Assembly: GCF_023091745.1 (NCBI RefSeq)
Contig: NC_068921.1
Span: 10,868,001 to 10,932,000, forward strand
DNA: 64,000 bases
DNA from: Budorcas taxicolor
Taxonomy: Eukaryota; Chordata; Mammalia; Artiodactyla; Bovidae
Direction: 5' to 3'
Part shown: positions 33,501 to 45,206 of the stretch, one piece after another
How positions within the stretch are numbered: position 1 is the first letter of the stretch
Layout: each line of letters begins with the position of its first letter
Translations under genes and position numbers: made by a program
The notes under the pieces: model-generated
The model's database searches: none
The model's input: the letters and a program-made list of their open reading frames with translations, nothing else
What the model was told of the DNA's origin: nothing

Positions 33501-36500
33501 AAGGCCTAAGTGTCGAGGACTGGGAGAAAGTTCTAGGGAAAAAAAAGCTAACGAAAATAGGAAAACAGACTGACCGTTTTCTTTCTTAGATCCTAAGCAG
33601 TGTGCTTTCTCCCCCATCACTGGCCTTCAGGTGCTGACGCCTGAGGTCCCCAGGTGATAGGCAGGAAGGGGTCTGGCACCTCAGCGTCAGCTCCATCTCC
33701 TGCGGCCTGCGTGATCCCAGGAAAAGCTGCACCCTCCCCACCACGCCCCATCCTCTGAGACATGGCAGCCCCGAACCTTCTTTCCTGCCCGAAGCTGTCT
33801 TCATTCCAAGGGATGCATAGAAAACTGCCAGGAAAGTTATTCCATGAGGACAGTTTGCTGAGGTTTAAAAAGAGACAGGGGACTTCCCTGGTGGTCCAGT
33901 GGTTAAAAATCCAGCTGCCAAGACAGGGAACGGGGGCTTGATCCCACATGGCACCAGGCAACGAAGCCTGCGGGCTGCAGTCACTAAAGCCTGTGCACCT
34001 GGAGCCCGTTCTCTGCCCCCGGAGAAGCCAGGGCGATCAGAAGCCGGCGCATGGCAGCTAGAGTGGGCCCCGACCACCGTGGCCACGGAAAGGCTCGCCC
34101 AGCAGCGAAGAGCCGGTGCAGCCAAAAATAATACATAAACAAGCGAATGAAAATCAAAATATAAAAAGAGAGGAAGAAGGGGGAAAGGAAGGGGCGGATG
34201 AAGGGAGGAAAGACACGCTCAGGTGGTATCGAGAGGGGGTCACTGTTTGACTCCTGCCCTCGGGGAGCCCTTCGTGGCCCCGCAGACCAAGCTCTCGTTT
34301 CCTAGCCTAGTTTATTACAGAGGACAAGACCTCCTCTGCGGGTCATACTGTGACAGAGCCTCAACCGCAGAGGAAGGAAAGATAGGCCTCTGAACGGCAC
34401 CAAGAGGATTATACCAATAGCAGTATTTGATTAAAGCCTTAAAGAAATCCGTGACGGTGACATGGACCCAGAAATGCATGGCCTGAGAGGAAGCAGCTTG
34501 TGACAATCGGAGTGAATGAGAATCGCAAGAGCTGTATGATTTGATGAACGGATACCATCCCCATTAAGGCTGAGATGCTCAGGACTTGCAGAGAGAGCTT
34601 CTCTGTGACCCCGGCTCCAGGGCTGGCCGCTACGGCTTTAGTTCAAGGGAGGGATGTGCTGAAAGGCACAGGGATCAAGCTCTGCTTTTGTCTGCAGCAA
34701 GGTGTTCACTTTAATTATCCGCATTAATGCAATAACAATCGCCAGTGCATAAATGTCAGTCACAGAGCTGTGAGCTTCTCAAAAATTGTTTTGTGAATCG
34801 TCACTGCAACCCTGCAAGGTACCTAGTACTGTTCTTCCATTTTACCAACGAGGAGATGAAGGGTATTTTTGCCGTGGCTATGTAGCTGGGAAGCTCAGGC
34901 CTTTGGCATCCCAATGCTGAGCTCCTGATCCCTACACTCCACCACCCCATTCAAGAAGGCAGTTCAGTTACAGGCAAGCGTCTCTAGGCTACACCTAACC
35001 CCCTTCAAGGATGGTTCCTGAGAGAAGGACACACCATTCCTACCCTCCAAGAACTCACAGTCTAAGGAAGACGGCACTGCACATGTAGGTCCAGTTTATG
35101 CTTAGTCGTGTCTGACTGTTTACAACTCTTTGGGCCGTAGCCTGCCAGGCTCCTCTATTCATAAAATATTTCAGGCAAGAAAACTGGAGTGAGTTGCCAC
35201 TTCCTCCTCTAGGGCATCTTTCTGACCCAGGGATCAAACCTACATCTCCTGCGTTGCAGGCTGATTCTTGACCCATTAAGCCATTGGGCCATCCATTACA
35301 TCTTCACTGAACCCTAGGACATGCTACATAGCATGTGCATTTAATGGGAGCAGGAAGGAGAAATAAAGAGGTGGAAGAAGAGAGGGAAGTTGGGGGAGAT
35401 GGAAAAGAGGCAAGGAGGATTCTAGGCACGACCCAGCTCGTCAGATAAATGGGCCAACCAGCCCTTGGAATCCCCAAGACAATGATGCCATGCAGACTGC
35501 AGACGCTTTCACCTGGCCCCCACTAACCAGTCCATCACCACAGAGACGTTCTCCCTGTTAGCAAATGCAAAAAGGTTATGTGCAACTTGTGGATTTTGTT
35601 TTAAATCGACTCATCATCTGCACTTCTCTGTGCCCCCCAGAATGTGATTGTGCGTAGAACGGGTAGGTGAGATTTAAAAGCACAGGAGAATAAACTCAGA
35701 GCTGCAAAAATCCCATCCTCCCTTCACCTCCACCATTCCAGAGCCTTTCGCCACCCCAGCTTCAGCTCCTCCAGAGCCTAGGAAAGACGGCGCACCCTTA
35801 CCTGGCGCAGGGGGCGGGGGCGGATTTTCTTCCTTAGAGGCCTCCTCGCATTCCTTGAGCCTGTTCTTCAGAGCCAGGATTTGTCGGCGAATGGCAAGGA
35901 CATTGTTTTTGTCCAGCGTCTCAAGCTGCCCTACCAGGATGGTCATATTCCTGATCTAAGGAAATCAAAATTCAGAGTGATTTTCTGTTATCGCGCAACT
36001 TCTTTCATAAACATTCCAGGGCTGAATTTGTCAGTTAGGGAAAGGTTGCAGGAGAATACACCTGAGATGCTTCTGAACGGTTTCATTTGGAAGAATACAT
36101 TTCATGGTTTAGCGTGAATGCCTGTCGGATCGCAAGCCACTGTGTGTGACAAGAAGAAAATGGCAAAGATTTTAAAAGCTGTAATGACGGAGGACAGGTT
36201 CCATCGAAGCATCCCCAAATGTCCATTAAAGTTCATCGCTGACAACCTTCCTCTGTAAACTCGTGTTTACTCATGCCATATTATAATTACGTTCCTAATG
36301 AATGGTAAGGGCCAGAGAAAGCCTGAATCCTAAAACACAGAACTGGAATTCTCAATGATAGTCCATGTCATGACTATGCTAGGAAACTCCTCATTGATAT
36401 AAATTATCCAAGCCTAACATTAATGGAATGGCCTTTATTCACAGAGCTTAAAAGCCTTCAGAAGAACGTACTTACAAGAAACTCCTTTAAAGAGACTTGC

Positions 36501-39500
36501 CAGTATGTGGAGAAATGTTCCAAGAGGGATTAAAGATTATATGCTCATTGGAAAGGGGAAAGAGACCTAGCCCATCCAAAATCAGGTAAATCATGACTTT
36601 CAAGTCCCATGAGGATAAACCCAGAATGAAGAAGACCCCCTGATCTAGCTTGGCCTTGGAGTTGTTCACACTTATACATCATCTTTTTTCTAGAGATATT
36701 GAAAGTCATTTGGCTCTGGAGTGGGACTCTGACCATAGCTACTCCTCAGTTAGTATGTTCCCCATGTGTGTAATTTGCTATTCAAAGCCAGGCATCCATC
36801 TCAAGTGGAACACAGGACGTGCCAGATGGTCATGAACAAGTATAGAATGAGACATCAGAAGAGAAAGATTCCTCTCCAGATCCTAGCACTTGCTCAGCAA
36901 AGAGTGGAAGTGTTAGTCACTCAGCCGTGTCCAATTCTTTGCAACCCCATGGCCTGTAGCCCGCCAGGCTCCTCTGTCCGTGAGATTCTCCAGGCAAGAA
37001 TACTGGAGTGGGAAGCCATTCCCTTCTCCAGGGGATCTGCCCAACCCAAGGATCGAACCTGGGTCCCCTGCTTTGCAGGCAGATTCTTTACTGTCTGGGT
37101 CACCGGAGAAAGAGCCTTTGTCACTAATACGCAAGCAGTGATTTCCTACCTCCACTTCCAGCTGGTCAATGATCACCGTGCTTCCGGCAAAGCCGACCTT
37201 CAGCTGCTTGACCAGCTTCTCCATCTCCTTCACTTCCATCTTGATCAGCTCAAAGTCCAGCTCAGTGTAAGAAATGGGATCTTCCTCCATGATCGATACT
37301 CGGACAGTTAGGTTTAAGAGTTTCTCTTCATACTTGCTGATTAATTGGACATACTCCTTTACCTGAAGGGCAAACAGCTCACGTCAGTTCTCAGGGGGAT
37401 GTCACGCAGCCTTCCTCCACTACCAACTCCTCAGGGACTATTTGCTCGCAGTCAATCTTTCTGAAGTACAGCCAAGTATCAAAAATAAATTTAACTAGAT
37501 ATTTTAAAAAATCAATCCAAGTACAAACTAAAAAGAATTCATTGTTATGATGGGGAAGGAGGTGACTTTTACACTTGCCTAAACTAAAAATAATTGTGAT
37601 TCAGATCATCATTCGCAACTACGGTTTAATCTCCACTTTAATATTTGAGAAGATATTCTCTCTCCAAACTACAGTGGTTTGAATCAGGCTTTGGCCCGTC
37701 CTCTTCCACTCAACACACATGCTCTAAATCAGGGTTTCTCAACCTCAGCACTATTGACATTTGGGGCTAGATCATTCTCTCTTGTGTATTGTAGGACATT
37801 TAACAGCATCCCTAGCCTCTAAGTGCAAACAGCGCCCACCCACCCACCCCCAGCTGTGACAACCAAAAATGTCGCAGACATTGCTAAATGTTCCCCAGGT
37901 GCAAAACCACCCCACCTGCAACCACCCCCCTCCTTCCATTTAGAACCACTGCTTTAAATGGAATTTATTTTCTAGAAGAGAGAGACATGCTCTCAGAAGA
38001 ATTCCCGCTTTGATTACCATATGCAATGAGTTTTGAATCCCTCTGCCTTCTACAGAGTACCATAAAGACTCAGCCTACAAAGTATGGTTTTCTCTGGAGT
38101 GTCTAGGAGTGGGATTTGCTGGATCACATGGGAGCTCTTTCTTTTACTTTTTTAAGGAATCTCCATACTGTTTTCCATAGTGGTGGTACCAGTTTGCATT
38201 TCCACCAGCAGTGTAGGAGGTTTCCTTCTTCTCCACACCCTGTGCAGCATTTATTATTTGTAGACTTTTTGATGATGGCCATTCTGGCAGATGTGAGGTG
38301 ATGCCTCCTTGTAGCTTTGATATGCGTTTCTCTAATAATTAGTGAAGTTGTCATCTTTTCGTGCGCTTTTTTTGTCATCTGTATGTCTTTGGAGAAATGT
38401 CTATTTAGTAACCAACAAGGACCTACCATATAACACAGAAAACTATACTCAGTTTGAAATAACCTGAAAGGGGAAGGAATCTGAAAACAACAGATACATA
38501 TGTATGTGTAACTGAATCACTTTGCTGTGCACTTGAAACTAACACAACACTGTAAATCAACTACACTTCAATTTTAAAAAAGAGACCTAACTTACTCCTC
38601 AATATGTGAGATATGTGCTATTATAAAGTACCCATTTCATTAACTGCATCCACATATTTATTCCAAGTTTTTTCCAAGAACTGATTATTGCAATCAGACC
38701 TTTAAATTACACATTTGTTGCATATATTTGAATGTCTGATCATTAAGCTAAAATACTTCCAAAAATTCCCTTGGTGGCTTAGTGTATAATTGGAATCTCC
38801 AAATGGATATTTCAATAAACACAGTTGGTGGTTCTTTCAGTATCTGATCTCTAAAAGAAATGCCATGGCTTTTTTTAAGGACCTGCTCATTAAAAGTTGC
38901 CAGTTTTTACAGTCTTTTAAAAATTTGAAGAGAAGTGATGCTTTTCCCTCCAAACTGTGCTAATGTCAAGTAGCTGATCCACAGGGCCTGGATGAAGTCA
39001 GAGCCAGATGTCAGCTTCTAATCCTTCTAATACCAAAGGCAGCCCTAACTTCTGTCATTTTAGCCCTTCCACTTAACCCCACTGTACAAATTAGAGTAGA
39101 CTCATAGGCCACAGACCTAAAGGCCTAGGGCTGCAGGCAAAGAGGATTTTAATTAAAGTTGAAAACACAGCCCTTGGCACTGCTAGTATATCTCCTCGGG
39201 CAATGGATGCTCATTGCCATCAGAAGAGGCTGATAAGGCTGGTGACATTTCGGTGGATAAGGAGGTTAAAAAAAAAATATATATATATATATATATACAC
39301 CTAATAAGTTTCACTCAAAAGCACAAACTCAGACATAAGGTAGCCAGGTTTCAACTTCTCGAAAAATTAGGCATAAGATTTTTGGCTGTGAGAAAAACAA
39401 TAATAATAATGAAGTGCCAACCCATGGCAGAAATGGGAGTTCGCAAAATGAATATTCTTGTTGGCATTTGGCCTTGCCAGCTCTTGGAACAAATGAAACA

Positions 39501-42500
39501 CCCTCAGCTTTCCTGGAACATTTTGGTGGCATATCACAGCTGTTGTTCTATAAAAATGAGTGATTCAACTGTCATTTCTGCTAAATGAAATGTGGCTCTC
39601 CCAAATTCGTCCTGCACACCAAGGCCGATCCTGACAATTGTTGCCTCAGAGTGCATGCGGTGGGCCTGCCTTGCTTCTGCCACAGAGTGGAGGGTCTCGA
39701 AAGGTCTGTTTGGGGAAAATCTTGAGGTTCTCTCAACTAACATTCCAAGAATAGCTCCAGGATGTTCAGGAAAATTGGAATCATCCACAGAGTTACAGAA
39801 GGTAGAGGAGAATTTGAGAATGGGCCAGAAGGACTTCATGGTGTGCACTGTAATCATTTAAAGAGATTGTAAGTCTGAACCCTTCGCATGTACGGATCTC
39901 TAGTGTTGAGAGGGAACGGACAATTCTGGAAACATCCCAGCTCTCTCTGGAAGGTGCAGCCTCAGCAAAGGCAGCCCAGCTTGCCCAGGGTCATCTACCC
40001 CTAAGGGGACACCTCCCTGTGTCAACATTGTTATTGCAGAGCTCCCCATCACTACAAATTTGATGACTCATCTATGCTTGCCTTCAAACCCTCAGCCCTT
40101 CATACAGAGCTTTTCATTCTCTTATTTGTTACACACATATCATTGCTGGATTCTCAGGATCAGACTCTACAGAACAACAACCATTGGCGGCTGGCTATTG
40201 TTCTCTACATCGTGGTCTTGCAATAGGTAAGAATGCAGCTCAACTGGCTTTTAGACTAAAGAATTAATCTGGCTCACGTTTCTGCCAATTCCTCAAAACC
40301 TGTGATCATCACCATAGCCAGATTATTCAAAACAAGTAAATGCACTTTGCCACATACTGTCATTTTAATATGTTTTTGACAACAAGATTAATTGATCGTG
40401 AATTGATCATCAAGACATATGAAGCACTGTGGAGCGAGACCCACCTAAGCACAAATCAGGCTGCTGTACTTCATGGGCAAATCACTTAATTTCTCCAAGC
40501 CTCCATTTCCTCCTATAAACTGGGGATAATGGTATCACATTTATACAATGATTGCAAACACTAGAGATAATGTATATTAAGTGCCTGGTATAGTGGGTGC
40601 CCTATAAATTACAGCAATTATTAGACAGACAGTGATTTAAGGCTTTTTTTTTCAATCTGACCTTTTAATTTATTATATTTCACTGCACAAAACATCGCTC
40701 AATCGATGTTGTTTGTTTATGGGTTGCCTAAATGTCTCCCCGGCTGCCTCAACCCTCTCATGCATGAGGGACTATTAGCAAAAGTGTCATATTAAATAAC
40801 TTGCCCCGAAGACCGTACCCTCTCGAGAAAAAATATCCTGAGCCGCCTTGTGTGCTGTCTCCTTCCGAAGTACAGTCACAAGGGGATATCTCAGAAACCA
40901 CAGCAAAGTACCAAATGCTTTCAGCATCTTATGTGGGGGCCATCCCTGTCTTCCTCATGTCCTGATAGATAATGAATCAATGTCTGGCAGTCTAAATCCT
41001 TTTCTACCGGCCTGCTCGAATGGGCATTCCCCCAGGCCTCCAGACCAACAGGGATTTCCAAGGCAACTAAGAACAGCTATAATAATTCACCTGGAACTCA
41101 AAAGCCCTCAGCTGAAGAGATAACTTTGGATGGAAAGCATTATTGACCTGCTGCACCTCTTCTTGTGTGTGCTGTGCTTAGTTGCTCAGTCATGTCCAAC
41201 TCCTGACCTCATGAACTGTAGCCCGCCAGGCTCCTCTGTCCATGGGATTCTCCAGGACAGAATACTGGAGCGGGTTGCCCTTTCCTCCTCCAGGGGATCT
41301 TCCTGACCCAGGGATCTTTGAATCTGTGTCTCTTGCATCTCCTGCATTGGCGGGGGCTGCTTTACCACTGAGCCTCCAGGAAAGCACGCGTCTCTTCTTA
41401 GAGGATGGTAACAGTGTGGCCGAGAGGGAAAACAAACGGACCGATTCCAAGACCCAGAGTCCTGATTTGGCTTAGCTGGCCAAGAGACCTTTACATTTAT
41501 GCCTCTTTACCAGTATGAACCTCAGTTGACCCATCCCTACCATGGCGGAAAGAACACTGACCTACCTGCCTTAAAGGGTTTATTGAGTGTAGAGCCAGAA
41601 ACATTCAGAAAAAGCACAGAGGGAAGTTGTTCATGTCACTGCTGTCATCCTTAGCTGGCACACCCTGAATCCATTATGTAAATCTCAGGGGCAGGTCAAT
41701 TCCTTTCTTAGGCCTCAGTCGAGAATTTTTTTTTAGGACCAGCTCCTGACACTTCCAGAATTGAAAGTTCCTTCATCTACTCTATACTTCTTCCCCATCA
41801 ATTATTAGCAAGGCTGATGCCTCCTGCCCCCCTCACAGGATTAGGATTATGCGTCCCAGGTTCACAAACCTTTCCCTGGAGCAGCCTGGGGTTTCAAACT
41901 GCCCTTCACATCCCTGCCAGCCAAGAAGACATGCAAATCAGTAGCTCCCACTATTTCAAAGCAAATGACTCTAACTGAAAAGATCCTTACCTAGGATTTT
42001 CCTCCACTTGTTATGTTTTTATGCATAACTTCTTATCTGTACTTGATTATGCTGGAATAAGACTATGAATATTAATGATTGGAATTTATAATTTAGTGCT
42101 GTGCCTTTTCTGCTGATTAATTCAAGGACATTTTATTTCCTAAGAAGCTGGTCTCCTGGAGTCGTCAAACACATTTTCCTGGACACTCATTTAAACTCAG
42201 AATATTTATCTACCAATTCAGGTTGAAAGCAGGGGCTCAGCCTCATTGGAATTTTTGTCTTAAAAGATAACTAGGCTGGATGTTGAGGTAGCGGAGCTGA
42301 AATTTCTTGGGAAAACTTATTTCGAATCTTGCAGGAAAGCCAGAGCCCCTTGTAAGTTAATGGAGTGGTATTATTAATAAATAATGTATCATGTGATGAT
42401 AGCCTAGAGTGGACTTCACCTGTGCAGAAAGCAGGAGGCTTTCTATCTGATTTTGACTTGGCTAAAAAGGTTAAAGGGGTCAAAGCTGGAATGCCAAGTT

Positions 42501-45157
42501 CATTGTTCCAACCAGCTTGGAAGAGGGCTAATTCAGGGATATGATGTCCTCGGGCTGGAGGAAGCAGTAATCAGGGGTTCGGGAGGTTTCTACCAAGGCT
42601 GAGTGACCTGCTAGATTCAAATTCCCAGGGAAGTCTTCAATTTGGGGTTAATGCGAGATGCATCTGATATAATGTCCCTGCTGAGACAACAGAGGCTAAC
42701 TCCAAGAAAGAGAGAGAGGCAGAGATGGAAGAGAGTGAACTGACGAAATAGGAGGAAGGGAGGAAAAGAAGGGAGAGCGAGGAAGGTGAGAGGGAGATTC
42801 GGGGGAGGGAAGGAGGAGAAAGAGGGGGAGAGACCACGCAAGAGAAGACCCAAACGAGTGAAAAACGATAACAAAATGAGAACGAAGAGGAAAGAAAGGC
42901 CTGAGGCAAGAGGGGAAATAATGGAATAGGAAGAGGATGAGAAAAACGCAAGGACAGGAAGACAGAACCTAAGGACAGAGGAGAGGAGAGAAAAGGCAAA
43001 GCTGGAAGGACACCAAAGAGGAAGACCAAAAGGAAGAAGAAACCACAGAACCAAATAAAGGTTTCAGGCTTGAAATTTACAGGCTTTCTTCCAGCTTCCT
43101 GGAAGGATATTGAAGAGAGTTTATCCTGTGTGGCGAATCATCTCCACCCGGTCTTTGTCCTGTGCGCTCACCCCTCCTGCTATGGGGAGCTCCATAGTTT
43201 ACTGCGAAGCGAACGCTAAAGCGTCCATTAGATGCAAATGTGCTCCTTGATAGAGTGAAGAATGGCTGCTTACATAGTCCTGAAGAAAAGCCATGTGGTC
43301 TGTGCGGAACAAGATCTTGTTGGGAGAGGCAAAAAGAGTAAAATGCTTACTTTAGAAAGCTCTTTCTCGAACTTCTTGGAGATGGTCTGAGCTGTGATTT
43401 CCAGGCGTTCCACTCTCACCGCAGGAAAGGTGTTGTCCGGCAGGATAACAGAGCACTGGCAGACCCCACGGTCATCTCTGTTGCCAGTGAAGTTGGAAAA
43501 TGACTGCGAATAAAAGTAAGTTCAACATCAGTGATAAGCTGGGCAATGAGCTTTCTGGCAAGGGGAGTGGCAGAAATTGACTTGTCCAAAGAGTGTTTCA
43601 GTTCAGTCGCTCAGTCATGTCCAACTCTTTGCAACCCCACCGACTGCAGCACGCCAGGCCTCCCTGTCCATCAACAACTCCCAGAGTTTACCCAAACTCC
43701 TGTCCATTGAGTCGGTGATGCCATCCAACCATCTCATCCTCTGTCGTCCCCTTCTCTTAGAGGCAAGCAAATGGAACCCAATACATAAATGAACGGAATC
43801 ACAAAAACACCCAAAGCTGCCGCCATGTCTCACAGGCACAGCTCATTCAGCGGTCAGCCACCTCTCCACCTGTTAAGTAAACCTTATGGTTCACCTTTCC
43901 AGAAGAGTCTTAAAGGAAATTATTACTGTCCCCATGTAAGGAAAATGAGAGTCCTAAGATTGAATTTTAATTCTACCATTTACTGGATCTGAATTCTCTT
44001 CAAGTCTTGGTTTCCTCATCCGTCAAACAGAGAAAATCTACTTCACAGGGTTGTCCCCAAGAGGAACCAAGTAATGTAAACCAAGTCCCTGGTACATGGT
44101 AGGTGATCAATAAATGTCACTTCCTTTTCCTTCTGCTTACTCCTTTTCTTTCCTACACCTCTATGCCAGTCCCAATTCATTGCCTTCCAGAAGAATGAGG
44201 AAAACATCAAAGATATGGGTTACAGTGAAGTTGTACAGTGCAAATTCACATTCTCTCTTCACCTGGGAAAATATATAATTAATATCCTTCAAAATGGCAA
44301 CAAACCAACCATTTGTCACAAACTGAACACTGTATGAGTCTGAAGGCTTTTTACAAATTTTTTAAAAGTTTTCCAGCTTACCACTTGCAGAAAAATCATT
44401 TTAAAATATTTGATGTTTCTTTAATATATTCAGGCTCACACTTTGGTGCCAATGCATATTTTAAAATGACAGGTTTGAAAGATCCTGTTTTTCTTTTGTC
44501 CCCTTTGAACTTCCCCAAGGGGATCCCAGCACAATTAACATTTTTTTTATTACTCCAATTGCTTTGCAGAGTAACTCTTGGCAGCCCACTGACTGTGCCT
44601 TTCAATGATCTTCTCTGACGGCAAGCCCAAAGCTCACCTGTACAACATCAGCCCGAAGGGTCTCTTTCCGACACTACCAAGGGCAAAGGGATGGTTTTCA
44701 GAATTTGAAGAGATGCAGGCTACACTTCTCAAAGTTTCAGAGGTCAGCTGGCTATTGATGAGGTTGTGTGCTCTGTGATTTAATGTCTACCAACTTCCCT
44801 AATTCCTAAACAAGCTGAACCTGGATGCTTGTATAATCAAAATCTAGTCCACCAGTGACCCCTGGACCAATTAATTCAGGCTTTTGAAGCTAAACTGCTT
44901 GTTTCGTGTGTGTGCACTAAATTACTTCAATCATGTCCGACTCTTTGTGACCCTATGGACCATAACCCACCAGGTTCCTCTGTCCGTGGGGATCTCCAGG
45001 CAAAAATACACGCCCTCCTCCAGGGGATCTTCCCGACCCAGGGATCAAACCCACATGTCTTATGTTTCCTGCAGTGGCAGGCATGTTCTTTAACACTAGC
45101 GCCACGTGGGAAGCCCACATTGCTTGTTATTTTAACCTAATTTCTTTTAAGATGAGC

Positions 45158-45206
<49 letters not shown>

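Larger units (their letters stand above)
27532..35801 (-). other. OLFM4: OLFM4 intron 4
   Basis: 8.3 kb, the largest intron. It contains two artiodactyl L1 3' ends (28185-28550, 30196-30822), MIR remnants (about 31560-31800, 32735-32860, 34795-34930), Bov-tA copies (32302-32516, 35096-35294) and a CHR SINE (33878-34135). The zone 28.9-30.1 kb is AT-rich and free of recent repeats. Confidence 0.85.
37363..43350 (-). other. OLFM4: OLFM4 intron 2
   Basis: 6.0 kb intron. It contains a MER5A element (37730-37951), a rearranged L1 (about 38090-38585), a short TA run (39278-39298), MIR (40432-40625), Bov-tA (41165-41391) and the polypurine block (42704-43050). The stretch 38.6-40.4 kb is otherwise of unknown nature. 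Confidence 0.85.

Noticed and set aside
42617..43054. Two minus-strand open frames of 130-145 codons rich in Phe, Leu, Ser and Pro
   Set aside because: They arise from the complement of the polypurine tract, overlap in different frames and have no splice or start context.
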